From the NCBI RefSeq assembly GCF_001005305.1, contig NZ_LBMH01000006.1:186001-250000 (forward strand): 64,000 nucleotides of DNA, given 5' to 3'. Shown here piece after piece: positions 29,001 to 37,643 of this stretch. This DNA comes from Kordia zhangzhouensis. GTDB taxonomy: Bacteria; Bacteroidota; Bacteroidia; Flavobacteriales; Flavobacteriaceae. The notes below the pieces were generated by a model. The model had not been told where the DNA came from, searched no databases, and was given only the letters and a program-made list of their open reading frames with translations. Both the position numbers and the translations under genes were made by a program. Positions within the stretch are counted from its first letter, which is position 1; every line of letters starts with the position of its first letter.

Positions 29001-29253
29001 TACACATATCCGTTTAAGAGAAGCTTCTATCAGCTACAGACTTCCTAAGAAATGGTTAGATAGAACTCCATTTGGAAATGTATCATTAACTCTATCAGGA
29101 CAGAACTTATTTGTAAAAGCATTTAATACTCCTGACAGTGTAAATTACGATCCTGAATTAAACAGTTTAGGTGTTGGTAACTCTCAAGGATTTGACTACT
29201 TAACTTCTTGGAACTCTAGAAGATACGGTATGAGCGTAAAAGTAACTTTCTAA
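26014..29253 (+). CDS. SusC/RagA-family TonB-linked outer-membrane transporter (locus 1)
   Basis: A 1079-residue TonB-dependent importer. It has a signal peptide (MRTKFNGMLTLLLALMVQLA ending at AQ, residue 23), a carboxypeptidase-regulatory-like domain (about 25-108, VKGTVSDESGVPLPAASVVV and VFSYVGYKKKEV), a plug (about 115-245) with IIIRGQSSITGGNQPLFIVD and ALYGGEGRNGVILITTK, and a large barrel ending in VKVTF. The SusD partner starts 11 nt later. The substrate is unknown: no glycoside hydrolase, peptidase or sigma/anti-sigma pair is nearby. The shared leader peptide with the second SusC suggests duplication or exchange at the 5' end. Confidence 0.96.
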   Translation: MRTKFNGMLTLLLALMVQLALAQEKTVKGTVSDESGVPLPAASVVVKETNAGMSTDFDGNYSIKVNQGQTLVFSYVGYKKKEVKVGATSTINISLEPDNQLEEVIITAQGIKKEKKALGYAVSTVESEDLEQKADTDIGKILRGKASGVRITGSGGVSGSGSNIIIRGQSSITGGNQPLFIVDGVPFDGSSGSANQSASSGAFQSGNVASRFADIDPNNIESVSILKGLSATALYGGEGRNGVILITTKTGKDANKKMEVTVNQSIFFNDIILPDYQDTWGNGFQNVYGAFFSNWGARFDSQATIDNAFRTSILNNFGVEPSVLFPNLPGLDSPDVTYRPYDSQEAYFKTGTIASTSVNVSGTFGDKGNFNASYAHVDDQSFIPNNSLRRDNFSVGGTYKMSNKFTLSGKISLAKTDIRSPFTDASTGSDVTSSTAGTGGIASIWNILYLPRSVDITLPNQHPITGESIWYRGGNDRTNPAWVLNNTQDKNSTDRVFTNFVASYDAADWMTVSYRLGIDSQNTSTRRVINKGSNDGLHPNGYLQTTSSRFTIWDQSLLVGIDKELSEDFGLQATIGATTKRQVFERDGSESRDQIIYGLWNHLNFSNSSTIIEGTVFADNNLTYQTFNEQNNVAAYVSGTLSYKNYLYLNTSLRNEWNSTLEQENRSQFSPGVSLSFIPTSAFENIRSTNGLNFLKLRAGYGTSPGFPGPYNTRGVISLVPNIFQTAGGSGTTTTSIPNFLPNPDLKPELSKEFEVGLEARFLDNRIGFDFTYYNRDTEDQIIQRPLAPETGYTSTFTNIGNVINEGFEIAFDATPIKTEDFELKFSGSFTQNESTVKGLDEGEQIQFGGLFSSTTNAAINNQPLGVIVGGRVLRDDQGNRLVDENGYWIQDPSNGIIGDPNPDWFTTVNTGITWKNWTLNMQWEYQQGGDIYATTIGALIGRGLVEDTDFDRTQSIVLPGVRQSTGQPNDIQLTATEAYFNNIGFGIDELLIYDATHIRLREASISYRLPKKWLDRTPFGNVSLTLSGQNLFVKAFNTPDSVNYDPELNSLGVGNSQGFDYLTSWNSRRYGMSVKVTF

Positions 29254-29264
29254 AAAAATCAACA

Positions 29265-30950
29265 ATGAAAATAAAAAATAATAAATTATTTTGGTTGCTA
29301 GGTCTAATACTTGTATTCTCTTGTGAAACAACAGAATTAGACTTACTAGTAGACCCAAACGTTCCGACTCCCGAAGCATTGGATGCGGATACAAACTTGA
29401 ACTATATCCAAGTTCAGTTGGCAAAATTCTTTGAAGATGCCACAGAATCTGGAGCAGAAGCTGTACGACTAGAGTACATGTTTGACACATACGCAGTAAA
29501 CTTTAACAACACTAATTCTAGCAATAGTGGTATGTGGATAACTGCTTACGCAGACATCATGAATGAGGTAGAAGCTTTAATCCCTATTGCAACATCTGCA
29601 AGCCGCCACAGACATATTGGTGTAGCTCGAATCATTAGAGCTTATACCATGATGACAATGGTAGATTATTTTGGCGATGTTCCTTATTCTGAAGCATTGC
29701 AAGGAAACAACGGAATCATTTTCCCTTCGGTAGACTCTGGATCTGATGTTTATGATGCAGCGTTTAATGAATTAGACTTAGCATTAGCAGATTTTGCTAA
29801 TATAGACGGAAATACTCCTGGATTCAATGACCTTTACTACAATGAAGGAAATAGCAGCTCAATGCCTAATTGGACTAAGTTAGCAAACACCTTAAAATTA
29901 AGATACTACCTAAACAGAAGATTGATTGACCCTGCAGGATCTACTGCTGGTATCAATTCATTACTTACTAGTGGTAATATCATTACGTCAAGCTCTGAAG
30001 ATTTCAAATGGCAATCAGGAACTTCTTTAAACCCACAAAGTAAGCATCCTTATTTCGTTGAAGAATATTTAGCAGCAAATACTGGGGAGTATATTCCAAA
30101 CTACTTAATGTGGGCTTTAGCAGTAGAAAAAGGTACTGAAGACCCAAGATTAAGATATTACGTATACAGACAAGTAAATTCATTCCCAACAGATGAAGCT
30201 ACATTAAACAATGAAATTGATTGTTGGAATGACCCAAGACCTGCAACATATGCACCAATTGATGCTATGCAAGCAATTCCATTACCTTTCTGTTCTTTAT
30301 TTGGAAGAGCTGATGGATATTGGGGAAGAGACCATGCTGAAAATGATGGAATTCCACCAGATAACACTAAGAGAAGTACTTTTGGAGTATATCCTGTAGG
30401 AGGTCGTTTTGACGATAATGATGCTGATGGAATTGACGACAATGATGGACTTCAAGGAGCAGGTATCTGGCCAATCATGATGGATTCATTTGTATACTTC
30501 ATGAGAGCAGAAGCAGCTCTTTATCTTGGTACATCTGACGATGCTGCTGCAATGTTAGAACAAGGTATTAGATCATCAATGAACACAGTTACATCGTTCT
30601 TACCAAATCCAGGTGATTTTTCAAACACTGCAACTGCAACTGATATTGACGATTATGTTGCTATGGTTATGAATGCATACATGGCTGCTGGAAGTAATGA
30701 TGAAAGAATGGATATTATCGGTAAAGAATATTGGTTAGCAATGTACGGAAATGGAGTTGAAGGATACAACCTATACAGAAGAACTGGTAAACCTGGAAAC
30801 TTACAACCTACACTATTAGGAACTGGCACATTCCCAAGATCGTTCTTGTATCCTAATGTTACAGTTGACAGAAACATTAACATCTCTCAAAAGCCTGGAC
30901 TTGACGTGCAAGTATTTTGGGATAATAATCCAGCAGGATTCATTCAATAA
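29265..30950 (+). CDS. SusD/RagB-family lipoprotein (locus 1), SusD-like_2 type
   Basis: The surface lid and binding protein that works with the upstream SusC. It has 561 residues and a lipoprotein signal ending GLILVFSC (Cys20), then SusD-type helices: HIGVARIIRAYTMMTMVDYF followed by GDVPYSEALQG, WTKLANTLKLRYYLNRR and the C-terminal region RMDIIGKEYWLAMYGNG plus YNLYRRTGKPGNL. These features match the SusD-like subgroup seen with TonB receptors for varied substrates rather than the starch-type subgroup used in locus 2. An Asp-rich stretch (FDDNDADGIDDNDG, about residues 383-396) looks like a calcium-binding insertion. Confidence 0.93.
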   Translation: MKIKNNKLFWLLGLILVFSCETTELDLLVDPNVPTPEALDADTNLNYIQVQLAKFFEDATESGAEAVRLEYMFDTYAVNFNNTNSSNSGMWITAYADIMNEVEALIPIATSASRHRHIGVARIIRAYTMMTMVDYFGDVPYSEALQGNNGIIFPSVDSGSDVYDAAFNELDLALADFANIDGNTPGFNDLYYNEGNSSSMPNWTKLANTLKLRYYLNRRLIDPAGSTAGINSLLTSGNIITSSSEDFKWQSGTSLNPQSKHPYFVEEYLAANTGEYIPNYLMWALAVEKGTEDPRLRYYVYRQVNSFPTDEATLNNEIDCWNDPRPATYAPIDAMQAIPLPFCSLFGRADGYWGRDHAENDGIPPDNTKRSTFGVYPVGGRFDDNDADGIDDNDGLQGAGIWPIMMDSFVYFMRAEAALYLGTSDDAAAMLEQGIRSSMNTVTSFLPNPGDFSNTATATDIDDYVAMVMNAYMAAGSNDERMDIIGKEYWLAMYGNGVEGYNLYRRTGKPGNLQPTLLGTGTFPRSFLYPNVTVDRNINISQKPGLDVQVFWDNNPAGFIQ

Positions 30951-30960
30951 AAAATAAATT

Positions 30961-31863
30961 ATGAAAAATAAATTATTAAAATCATTCTTAGTATTAGGTG
31001 TTATGGCTATAACATTTAATAGCTGTTCTGATGATGACACACTTCCTGTGCAATTTGACGAACTGATCAATTCCGGTGTGCCATTTGCCTCCGAAATTAC
31101 TACCAATGGTTCTACAAATGTTAATAAATTAGATCCAGGTAGTTCAAGCTTCTCAAAAGAATATCAACTAATTTCTCCTGCAGGAGGAACAGATATTTCA
31201 AAAGTAGAAGTTTATGTAAGCATTAATGGGCAAAATATAACTGCTCCTGAAGCACTTTTAACAACTGTTGATGCGTCTAGCTTTACTAATGCTGATGGAG
31301 GATATCCAGAAGTAACTATCAACTTTGAAGGATCTGCAATTATTGCTGCTTTAGACATCAACCCTGATGGTTTAGAAGGTGGTGACAAATTTGATTATCG
31401 TTTAGCTGTAACAAACCCTAAAGGAACGTTCTCTGACGTAAGTGCAAACTTTGACAACCAATCGGCAGACCACACGTTTTCTTCAACTGTAGTATGTGAC
31501 TCTCCTACATTACCAGCTGGTGATTGGGTAATCGACATGCAAGATTCTTACGGTGATGGTTGGCAACCTACTACTAGTAATGGTGGCGGACCTGGAATCA
31601 CAGTTACTTTAAGTAACGGAACTGTTTTTGAAATTGGACTTTGTACTCCTTATGAAGCGCCAGGATACGCATGTACTTCAGGAACAAGTAGTGGTACTCG
31701 TACCATCACGATTCCTGCAGGCGTAAGTGGAGATTGGGTATTTAATGGTGATTTCTGGGGAGAAATGTCTTACCAAATTACCGGACCTAGCGGAAGCACA
31801 GTAGCGACAGCTACTCCTGGATCTGCTGCAGGACCAATTGCATTAAACTTATGTAATGAGTAA
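30961..31863 (+). CDS. Surface lipoprotein with C-terminal DSYGDGW domain (locus 1)
   Basis: A 300-residue lipoprotein (signal ending AITFNSC, Cys22) placed 10 nt after susD and before the terminator, the position of surface ligand-binding accessory proteins in SusCD loci. The N-terminal half is a beta-rich domain of unknown type. The C-terminal half (about 180-300) starts VVCDSPTLPAGDWVIDM, then DSYGDGW, FEIGLCTPYE, a further YAC and a final LNLC. These four cysteines, and the FWGEMSYQI segment, reappear in the last lipoprotein of locus 2. The fold is probably a secreted disulfide-bonded beta sandwich; ligand unknown. Confidence 0.85.
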   Translation: MKNKLLKSFLVLGVMAITFNSCSDDDTLPVQFDELINSGVPFASEITTNGSTNVNKLDPGSSSFSKEYQLISPAGGTDISKVEVYVSINGQNITAPEALLTTVDASSFTNADGGYPEVTINFEGSAIIAALDINPDGLEGGDKFDYRLAVTNPKGTFSDVSANFDNQSADHTFSSTVVCDSPTLPAGDWVIDMQDSYGDGWQPTTSNGGGPGITVTLSNGTVFEIGLCTPYEAPGYACTSGTSSGTRTITIPAGVSGDWVFNGDFWGEMSYQITGPSGSTVATATPGSAAGPIALNLCNE

Positions 31864-31899
31864 ATAAAAAAAGTAAGATTTAAAATCTTAACTTATATG

Positions 31900-31935
31900 A
31901 CTGCCTTTGAATTAAATTCAAAGGCAGTTTTTTTT
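31900..31935 (+). terminator. Intrinsic terminator after SusCD locus 1
   Basis: A perfect 13-bp stem (ACTGCCTTTGAAT and complement, 3-nt loop) is followed by eight T. A weaker hairpin, TAAGAT/ATCTTA (31874-31890), precedes it. It ends the susC-susD-lipoprotein transcript. Confidence 0.93.
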
Positions 31936-33009
31936 AGCTTTTATTAATTACTTTCTACGCTGAAAAAGAAAAATCATTTTCTATTGCAGCAAATTACGAT
32001 GATAAAAAGCTACCATGTAAGCTAACACCTCTCCAATGCTTTTTCATCAACAGAAAAAACACAGCTAACATCGTTCAGGACACCTCTCAACTTCATGAAA
32101 TTAATTCTTTAGGGAGTTCTTCCTGAAACGCCAATTGACTTCACTTCAATTCCATTCAATACGACGAAAGATTAGATTGCTCAAGATTCCTTAATGAGAT
32201 TTACAACATAAATTATAGCACTTTAACTACCGAAGTAGTTAGCAACAATAGCAGCATGAGAGAAAAAAGGAGGAAATTTTATATCGCTAAGGAAATCCTC
32301 AAGCATATAAACTAAGAACTGTCACAATCAGAAACTATTCAGCCAACACTATGCACATTTTACAAATGATGGCTTAGCAGATACAAGGAAATCAATTCTT
32401 TGCAACAATGGTTTAGGTCGCATTCCTAGTGCTTACACAAATTCAACTTTTAGAACACTATGCTACGTAGTAGATTATCCCGCCTTCAGTAGCATAACTT
32501 TAACTCCAAGTACTCCTGTTGAGTAAAATCCCAACTTAACAAATTGCACTATTTTAAGCGTTGACAAAGAACTAATACAATAAATTACCATTACTCTCAA
32601 CACAACAAAACCACATAGATTTAAGTAGAGAATCTTCTAAAATTTATATCCTAAAATTGTCTAAAAAAGGAACTGTATTCACTTCAGAAATTATCAAAGA
32701 ATAACGAATCGATTTTACTCTTTTCTATCAAAAAAAGCGGAATCAAACCTCCTACTAATACTTCCTAACAACAACAGAACTATGGGTTTTTCTTTTAAGT
32801 GTTAAAAATTTAATAAAAGTCAAATATTTCACAATGAATACTTTACAACCTCTTTAAATTTTTAACAATTCTATAAGTTTTTGATATTTTTCTATGTTTT
32901 TACTCTGCATCATGCTCATTTCTACCTCAATACCTTTCTAATACAGCCAATAATAAATCCTCTTTTTCAAAAAAAACAGGGCTACTCAAGCATTTTTAAG
33001 AAAAAAAAA
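31936..33009. other. 1.1-kb spacer without an intact gene
   Basis: Between the locus-1 terminator and the locus-2 promoter no intact gene is present. On the plus strand, two short open stretches remain. One is about 71 codons (32311-32523), and the other is a 40-codon tail (32582-32704) that resembles a T9SS sorting domain. They are broken by frameshifts and stops. A 6-bp hairpin (AACTAC/GTAGTT with a CGAA loop) lies at about 32225-32240. The last 250 nt are very AT-rich. The picture is that of a decayed secreted-protein gene. Confidence 0.6.
32582..32704 (+). pseudogene. Remnant of a type IX secretion (type A) C-terminal sorting domain
   Basis: Forty codons ending in TAA read ...STQQNHIDLSRESSKIYIL, then KLSKKGTVFTSEIIKE and stop. 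This matches the usual end of type A sorting tails: an I-x-L-S strand, then a G/S-x-Y-x-L-K-L strand, a Lys-Gly turn, and T/S-x-K/E-I-I-K at the terminus. One base out of frame upstream lies SVDKELIQ, which resembles the preceding 'GKLI' strand of the same domain. No start or intact body is present, so it is a dead gene end. The alternative of a chance resemblance is possible but the length of the match is notable. Confidence 0.5.
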
Positions 33010-33040
33010 TTGGATTATTAACATATAATTAGGATTTTTG
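33010..33040 (+). promoter_or_regulatory. Putative promoter of the second SusCD locus
   Basis: TTG (33010-33012), 20-nt spacer, then GATTTTTG (33033-33040), one base from TAnnTTTG. The following AGCTAATTCAAATAA and the first codons match the locus-1 leader. An A-rich tract precedes the -33 box. Confidence 0.55.
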
Positions 33041-33069
33041 GCGATAGCTAATTCAAATAAATTAAAAAA

Positions 33070-36000
33070 ATGAGAACAAAGTTTAGTGGAATTCTAACGC
33101 TTTTCTTAGCGTTATTTGTGCAAATTCTGTTTGCGCAACAACAGACTGTCTCAGGTATAGTGACCGATGACACCGGTCTACCGTTACCAGGAGCAACTGT
33201 TTTGGTCAAAGGTACAACCAAAGGTAAATCTACAAACTTCGACGGAGAATACTCTATCCAAGCTAATATCGGGCAAACGCTTGTATTTAGTTATGTAGGA
33301 TATGCTACTCAAGAAGTAAAAATTACCTCTAGTACTGTTAATGTACAATTAAAGCCAGGTGAGCAATTAGAAGCTGTTACTGTAGTTGCATACGGTGGTG
33401 CCGTAAACAGCGCTAAAGTAGCATCTGCAATTGCTACAGTTGATGGTGCTACTATTGAGCAGGTGCCAATTAACTCTTTAGACCAGGTACTTCAAGGTGC
33501 TGCAGCTGGTGTAAACGTAAGTACAGGTTCAGGTCAACCAGGACAATCAGCAACAATTATCATTAGAGGTCGTAACTCTTTACAAGGAGATATCGAGCCT
33601 TTATTCGTTATTGACGGTGTACCTGTAGATCAAGATAACTTTAGAAGTTTAAACCAAAATGACATCGAGTCTTTATCTGTATTGAAAGATGCTGCTGCAA
33701 CTGCTATCTATGGTAACAGAGGTGCAGGAGGTGTGGTACTTGTTACTACAAAGAAAGGTAAGAAAGGTTCTGGAGTTAATATTCAGTATAGAACTCTTTA
33801 CGGTGTAGCTGTAAAGCCTAAAACTAGATTCGAAGTAATGAACGCTAGTCAGTTCTTAAACTTCCAAAAGAATTTATTACCAGGTAACCAATTTGGTGAT
33901 TCATTAACAGATACTCAAATTGCAGCTATCGCTGCACAAACAAATACGAACTGGTCAGATATTTTCTTCCAACAAGGAACTACACTTTCTCACGAAATGA
34001 GTGTTTCTACTGGTAATGAAAACACTAGTTCTTATACATCTTTACAATACTTCAAGCAAGAAGGTATCACATTAGGTAGTGATTTAAAGCGTTTTTCTTT
34101 CAGAAATAACTTTAATGGAAGTTCAAACAGCAAGAAATTTAACTATGCTACTAATTTGACATTAAACTACTCTGTGAGTAACTTTATCGTTGATGCAACA
34201 AGAGGAAACAATACTGGAGGTCAGTTAGACAACCCATTCATTGTACCATACATTGGTTTACCTTACTTGTCGCCTTACAATCCTGATGGTAGTCTTAACA
34301 TCGTTGGTACGCAACGAAGTGGTGCACTTAATCCTGATGGTTCTGTTAACGCTAGTGGTGCTAACGGATTTGTAAACACTGCGTTCCTTGCATTGAACAC
34401 TGCTAGATTAAATACTGATCAAGAAAGTGAATTTAAAGCTGTAGGTAGTATTTCTGCGGATTACAACTTTGCTAAAAACTTAACTATTGGAGGTTCTGTT
34501 GGTATTGACTATACAAATATCGAATTATTACAGATTACTACTCCAGGAAGTATTAGAGGTTTAATTACTCCAAACCAAGGTTCTGAAGAGAAAGGTTCTC
34601 AAAGTGAAACATTCTTTAGAGATGCTAACTTTATTACTAACGCTTTCTTAAGATACCAAAATGATATCACAGACAAGTTAAACTTAACTGCAACTGTATA
34701 CGGAGAGTACAACTACTCTAACACTCAGTCTGCTGGATTTACTGCTTTCGGTTTAAACCCTGCTTTACCAGGTTCTGGTAGTGGTTTCACAGCTGGTAAC
34801 ACAGTTGAATACCCTGCAGATTCAAACAATGACGGTGTTGATGATCCAGAAGATGCTGTTTACAACTACATTCCAGGTGTTGCTTCATCAGAAACTGAAC
34901 TTGCTTTAGCTTCGTTATTCGGAACTTTATCTTTAGATTGGGACGGAAAATACGGTTTAGATGGTACAATCAGACGTGACCAAACTTCTCGTTTCCCTAA
35001 AAACTCTACTGGTACATTCTGGTCGGTAGCAGGTCGTTGGAATATTGACAACGAAGATTTCATGAGCAATGTTGACTTCATTTCTATCTTAAAATTAAGA
35101 GCTAGTTACGGGGTTGTTGGTAACCAAAACATTGGAAGCCGTTACCAAGGTCTTCAAACAGTAAATGCTGGACCTAGCTATCAATTAGCTACTGGATACA
35201 GTTTAGGTACTTTAGTTGATGAAGATATTAAGTGGGAAACTTCTAAGCAATTCAACGTTGGTTTAAGTTTCGGATTATGGAATAACAGATTAACAGGTGA
35301 GTTTGATTATTATGACTTCTTAACTGATGAGTTATTCTCTAACAACAAACCATTATCATTAGCAGGAACTGGATACTCTCAAGTAATTGCTAACGTAGGT
35401 AGCATGAGAAACAGAGGTATTGATTTACAATTATCTTATGACGTATTAAGAAAGTCTGAAAGTAACCCATGGTCTATTAGAGTTCACGGTAACGCAAACT
35501 ACAACAAAAACGTTGTTGAAGAATTACCAGTTGGATTTACAGGAAACACTCTTCGTGTTGCTGAAGGACGTGCTGCATTTACTTGGAACAACGTAAGATG
35601 GGCTGGAGTTGATCCTTCTAACGGTCAACCATTATACTTAGACGCTAATGGAAACATTACAAACGTATTTGACCCAGCAAACCAAGTATACTTAGACAAG
35701 AACTTTGATCCAACTTACACTGGTGGTTTCGGAGCTGACATCACTTACAAAGGATTTACATTAAGTTCATTATTCTCATTTGTAGCAGATAGATATAGAG
35801 AAAACAGTTCATTAGCAATTATTGAGGATTCAGGTTTAGCAGGTTTCGCTAACATGTCTACATCATTGCTTAATGCTTGGACTACTCCAGGTCAAATCAC
35901 TGACATTCCTTCATTAGCTTTTGGAGGGTTACGTGCTGTAGACGGAAATAGATATCTTGAAGATGCATCATTCTTACGTTTAAGAAACGTTACATTATCA

Positions 36001-36189
36001 TATTCAGTTGACCCTAAAATCTTAGAAAAAACAAATGTTCTTTCTGGACTAAGAGTATATGTACAAGGTACAAACTTAGTAACATGGACAAAATGGAGAG
36101 GATTTGATCCTGAAAGTAACCAAAGTACTGGTTTCTTCGACTATCCAGTGCCAAGAACATTCTCTTTAGGATTTGACTTAAACTTTTAA
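33070..36189 (+). CDS. SusC/RagA-family TonB-linked outer-membrane transporter (locus 2)
   Basis: A 1039-residue importer with signal peptide MRTKFSGILTLFLALFVQIL ending AQ, a regulatory-like domain (about 25-108: VSGIVTDDTGLPLPGATVLV and VFSYVGYATQEVKI), and a plug (about 112-235: VLQGAAAGVNVSTGSGQPGQ, IIIRGRNSLQG, PLFVIDGVPVD, AIYGNRGAGGVVLVTTKKG). The barrel ends SLGFDLNF. The plug and barrel differ clearly from locus 1, so substrates probably differ. An acidic loop DSNNDGVDDPEDA (about 580-592) may bind calcium. It starts 11 nt before its SusD partner. Confidence 0.96.
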   Translation: MRTKFSGILTLFLALFVQILFAQQQTVSGIVTDDTGLPLPGATVLVKGTTKGKSTNFDGEYSIQANIGQTLVFSYVGYATQEVKITSSTVNVQLKPGEQLEAVTVVAYGGAVNSAKVASAIATVDGATIEQVPINSLDQVLQGAAAGVNVSTGSGQPGQSATIIIRGRNSLQGDIEPLFVIDGVPVDQDNFRSLNQNDIESLSVLKDAAATAIYGNRGAGGVVLVTTKKGKKGSGVNIQYRTLYGVAVKPKTRFEVMNASQFLNFQKNLLPGNQFGDSLTDTQIAAIAAQTNTNWSDIFFQQGTTLSHEMSVSTGNENTSSYTSLQYFKQEGITLGSDLKRFSFRNNFNGSSNSKKFNYATNLTLNYSVSNFIVDATRGNNTGGQLDNPFIVPYIGLPYLSPYNPDGSLNIVGTQRSGALNPDGSVNASGANGFVNTAFLALNTARLNTDQESEFKAVGSISADYNFAKNLTIGGSVGIDYTNIELLQITTPGSIRGLITPNQGSEEKGSQSETFFRDANFITNAFLRYQNDITDKLNLTATVYGEYNYSNTQSAGFTAFGLNPALPGSGSGFTAGNTVEYPADSNNDGVDDPEDAVYNYIPGVASSETELALASLFGTLSLDWDGKYGLDGTIRRDQTSRFPKNSTGTFWSVAGRWNIDNEDFMSNVDFISILKLRASYGVVGNQNIGSRYQGLQTVNAGPSYQLATGYSLGTLVDEDIKWETSKQFNVGLSFGLWNNRLTGEFDYYDFLTDELFSNNKPLSLAGTGYSQVIANVGSMRNRGIDLQLSYDVLRKSESNPWSIRVHGNANYNKNVVEELPVGFTGNTLRVAEGRAAFTWNNVRWAGVDPSNGQPLYLDANGNITNVFDPANQVYLDKNFDPTYTGGFGADITYKGFTLSSLFSFVADRYRENSSLAIIEDSGLAGFANMSTSLLNAWTTPGQITDIPSLAFGGLRAVDGNRYLEDASFLRLRNVTLSYSVDPKILEKTNVLSGLRVYVQGTNLVTWTKWRGFDPESNQSTGFFDYPVPRTFSLGFDLNF

Positions 36190-36199
36190 AAAATAAAAA

Positions 36200-37624
36200 A
36201 TGAAAAAATATTTTCTAATACCAATTATTGTTAGCTTACTTTTTACAGTAAGTTGTGATGACCAATTAGAACGTTTTCCTGTAGATAGTTTGGTTGAAGA
36301 AACCGCTTATCAAAGTGTAAATGACTTAGAAGCAGGATTGCGTGGAGCAATTAACAGCATCAACCGTGGTGGTGGACAAGCGAGTTTACTAGCCTTCAAC
36401 TCTATCTTTACTGATAACGCAAGATTAGGTGGTGATAACGGAGGTCAACAATTAAACTTGTTAAACCAAATTTTGAACTCTCAAACTGGTGACCAAGGAA
36501 CTTGGGGAGACAGATACAATGCTATCAACAACTTTAACCGTGTGTTAGCAGGAGCATCAACTATTACTCCAAGTGCTGCTGATACAGATCGTTATAACAA
36601 CGTATTAGCTCAATGTTATGCTTTTAGAGCATACTTACACCACGATTTATTAACATACTATGCTGAAGACTTATTAAACCCTTCTTCATTAGGTGTATTT
36701 TATCAAAACACTGTTTCAACTTCAGATTTACCTGCAAGACAAACAGTAGGTGAAGTATTAACTGAAATTGAAAATGATTTAACATTAGCAGCTAGCTTAA
36801 TGCCATCTAGTTCAACTGATAAGAACTATGCTACTTTAGATTTCATTACTTTCTTAAGAGCTAGAGTTGCTCTTTACAGTGGTGATTACAATACTGCTAT
36901 TACTAATGCAAACACATTGATTTCTAGCTATTCATTAGCTAATCAAACTCAGTATGCAGCTATGTTCAATGGTGACACTGACACAACTGAAGTTATCTTC
37001 AAGTTTGACAATGTTCAAGGAAATAACGCTAGTATTGCTTTCAACTGGATCTTTACTGGAACTGGAGGAAACTTTATTGAAATGTCTACTGAATTATTCA
37101 ATGCTTTTGCAATTGGTGACGTTCGTCGTTCAGTAGCAGTTGACCCTTCTAGTGATCCAGGTGCTAACCCTCCTGTATTAACTATCGGAAAATATCCTGC
37201 TGGAGCTGATACTAACTACATCAACGACTACAAAGCAATGAGACTTTCTGAGATGTATTTAATTAGAGCTGAAGCACATGCTAGAAAAGCAGCTCCTGAT
37301 TTTGCAGCTGCAGCAGCAGATGTAAATGCTATCAGAACTGCTAGATTTGGATCTGCTCAAACAACAGCTACTTATACTTCTTTAAACCAAGCTATTGCTG
37401 ACATTAAAGATGAAAGAAGATTAGAGTTATGTTTTGAAGGTTTCAGATATCTTGATATTAAAAGATATAGAAATATCTTAAATGAAGGTATTGAAAGAGA
37501 TGCATTCGATTGCCAAGGTGGTGTTCCATGTTCATTACCAGTTTCATCTGAGAAATTTACTTTCCCAATACCACAAACTGAGATCAACGCAAACCCTAAC
37601 ATGGTTCAGAACTCTGGATACTAA
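36200..37624 (+). CDS. SusD/RagB-family lipoprotein (locus 2), classic type
   Basis: A 474-residue lipoprotein (signal ending LLFTVSC, Cys19) of the classical RagB/SusD type. It has a TPR-like N-terminal half (RYNNVLAQCYAFRAYLHHDL, RQTVGEVLTEIENDL) and the conserved C-terminal half MRLSEMYLIRAEAHARK, DIKDERRLELCFEGFRYLDI and FPIPQTEINANPNMVQNSGY. It closes the SusC barrel from the cell surface and binds the ligand. No degradative enzyme is encoded nearby to hint at a polysaccharide. Confidence 0.96.
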   Translation: MKKYFLIPIIVSLLFTVSCDDQLERFPVDSLVEETAYQSVNDLEAGLRGAINSINRGGGQASLLAFNSIFTDNARLGGDNGGQQLNLLNQILNSQTGDQGTWGDRYNAINNFNRVLAGASTITPSAADTDRYNNVLAQCYAFRAYLHHDLLTYYAEDLLNPSSLGVFYQNTVSTSDLPARQTVGEVLTEIENDLTLAASLMPSSSTDKNYATLDFITFLRARVALYSGDYNTAITNANTLISSYSLANQTQYAAMFNGDTDTTEVIFKFDNVQGNNASIAFNWIFTGTGGNFIEMSTELFNAFAIGDVRRSVAVDPSSDPGANPPVLTIGKYPAGADTNYINDYKAMRLSEMYLIRAEAHARKAAPDFAAAAADVNAIRTARFGSAQTTATYTSLNQAIADIKDERRLELCFEGFRYLDIKRYRNILNEGIERDAFDCQGGVPCSLPVSSEKFTFPIPQTEINANPNMVQNSGY

Positions 37625-37643
37625 TAACTAAAAAAAGAAAGTA

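Noticed and set aside
31950-32125. Open stretch of nearly 60 codons after the locus-1 terminator
   Set aside because: It has no clear start signal, composition unlike neighbouring genes and no recognisable motif; treated as part of the decayed spacer.
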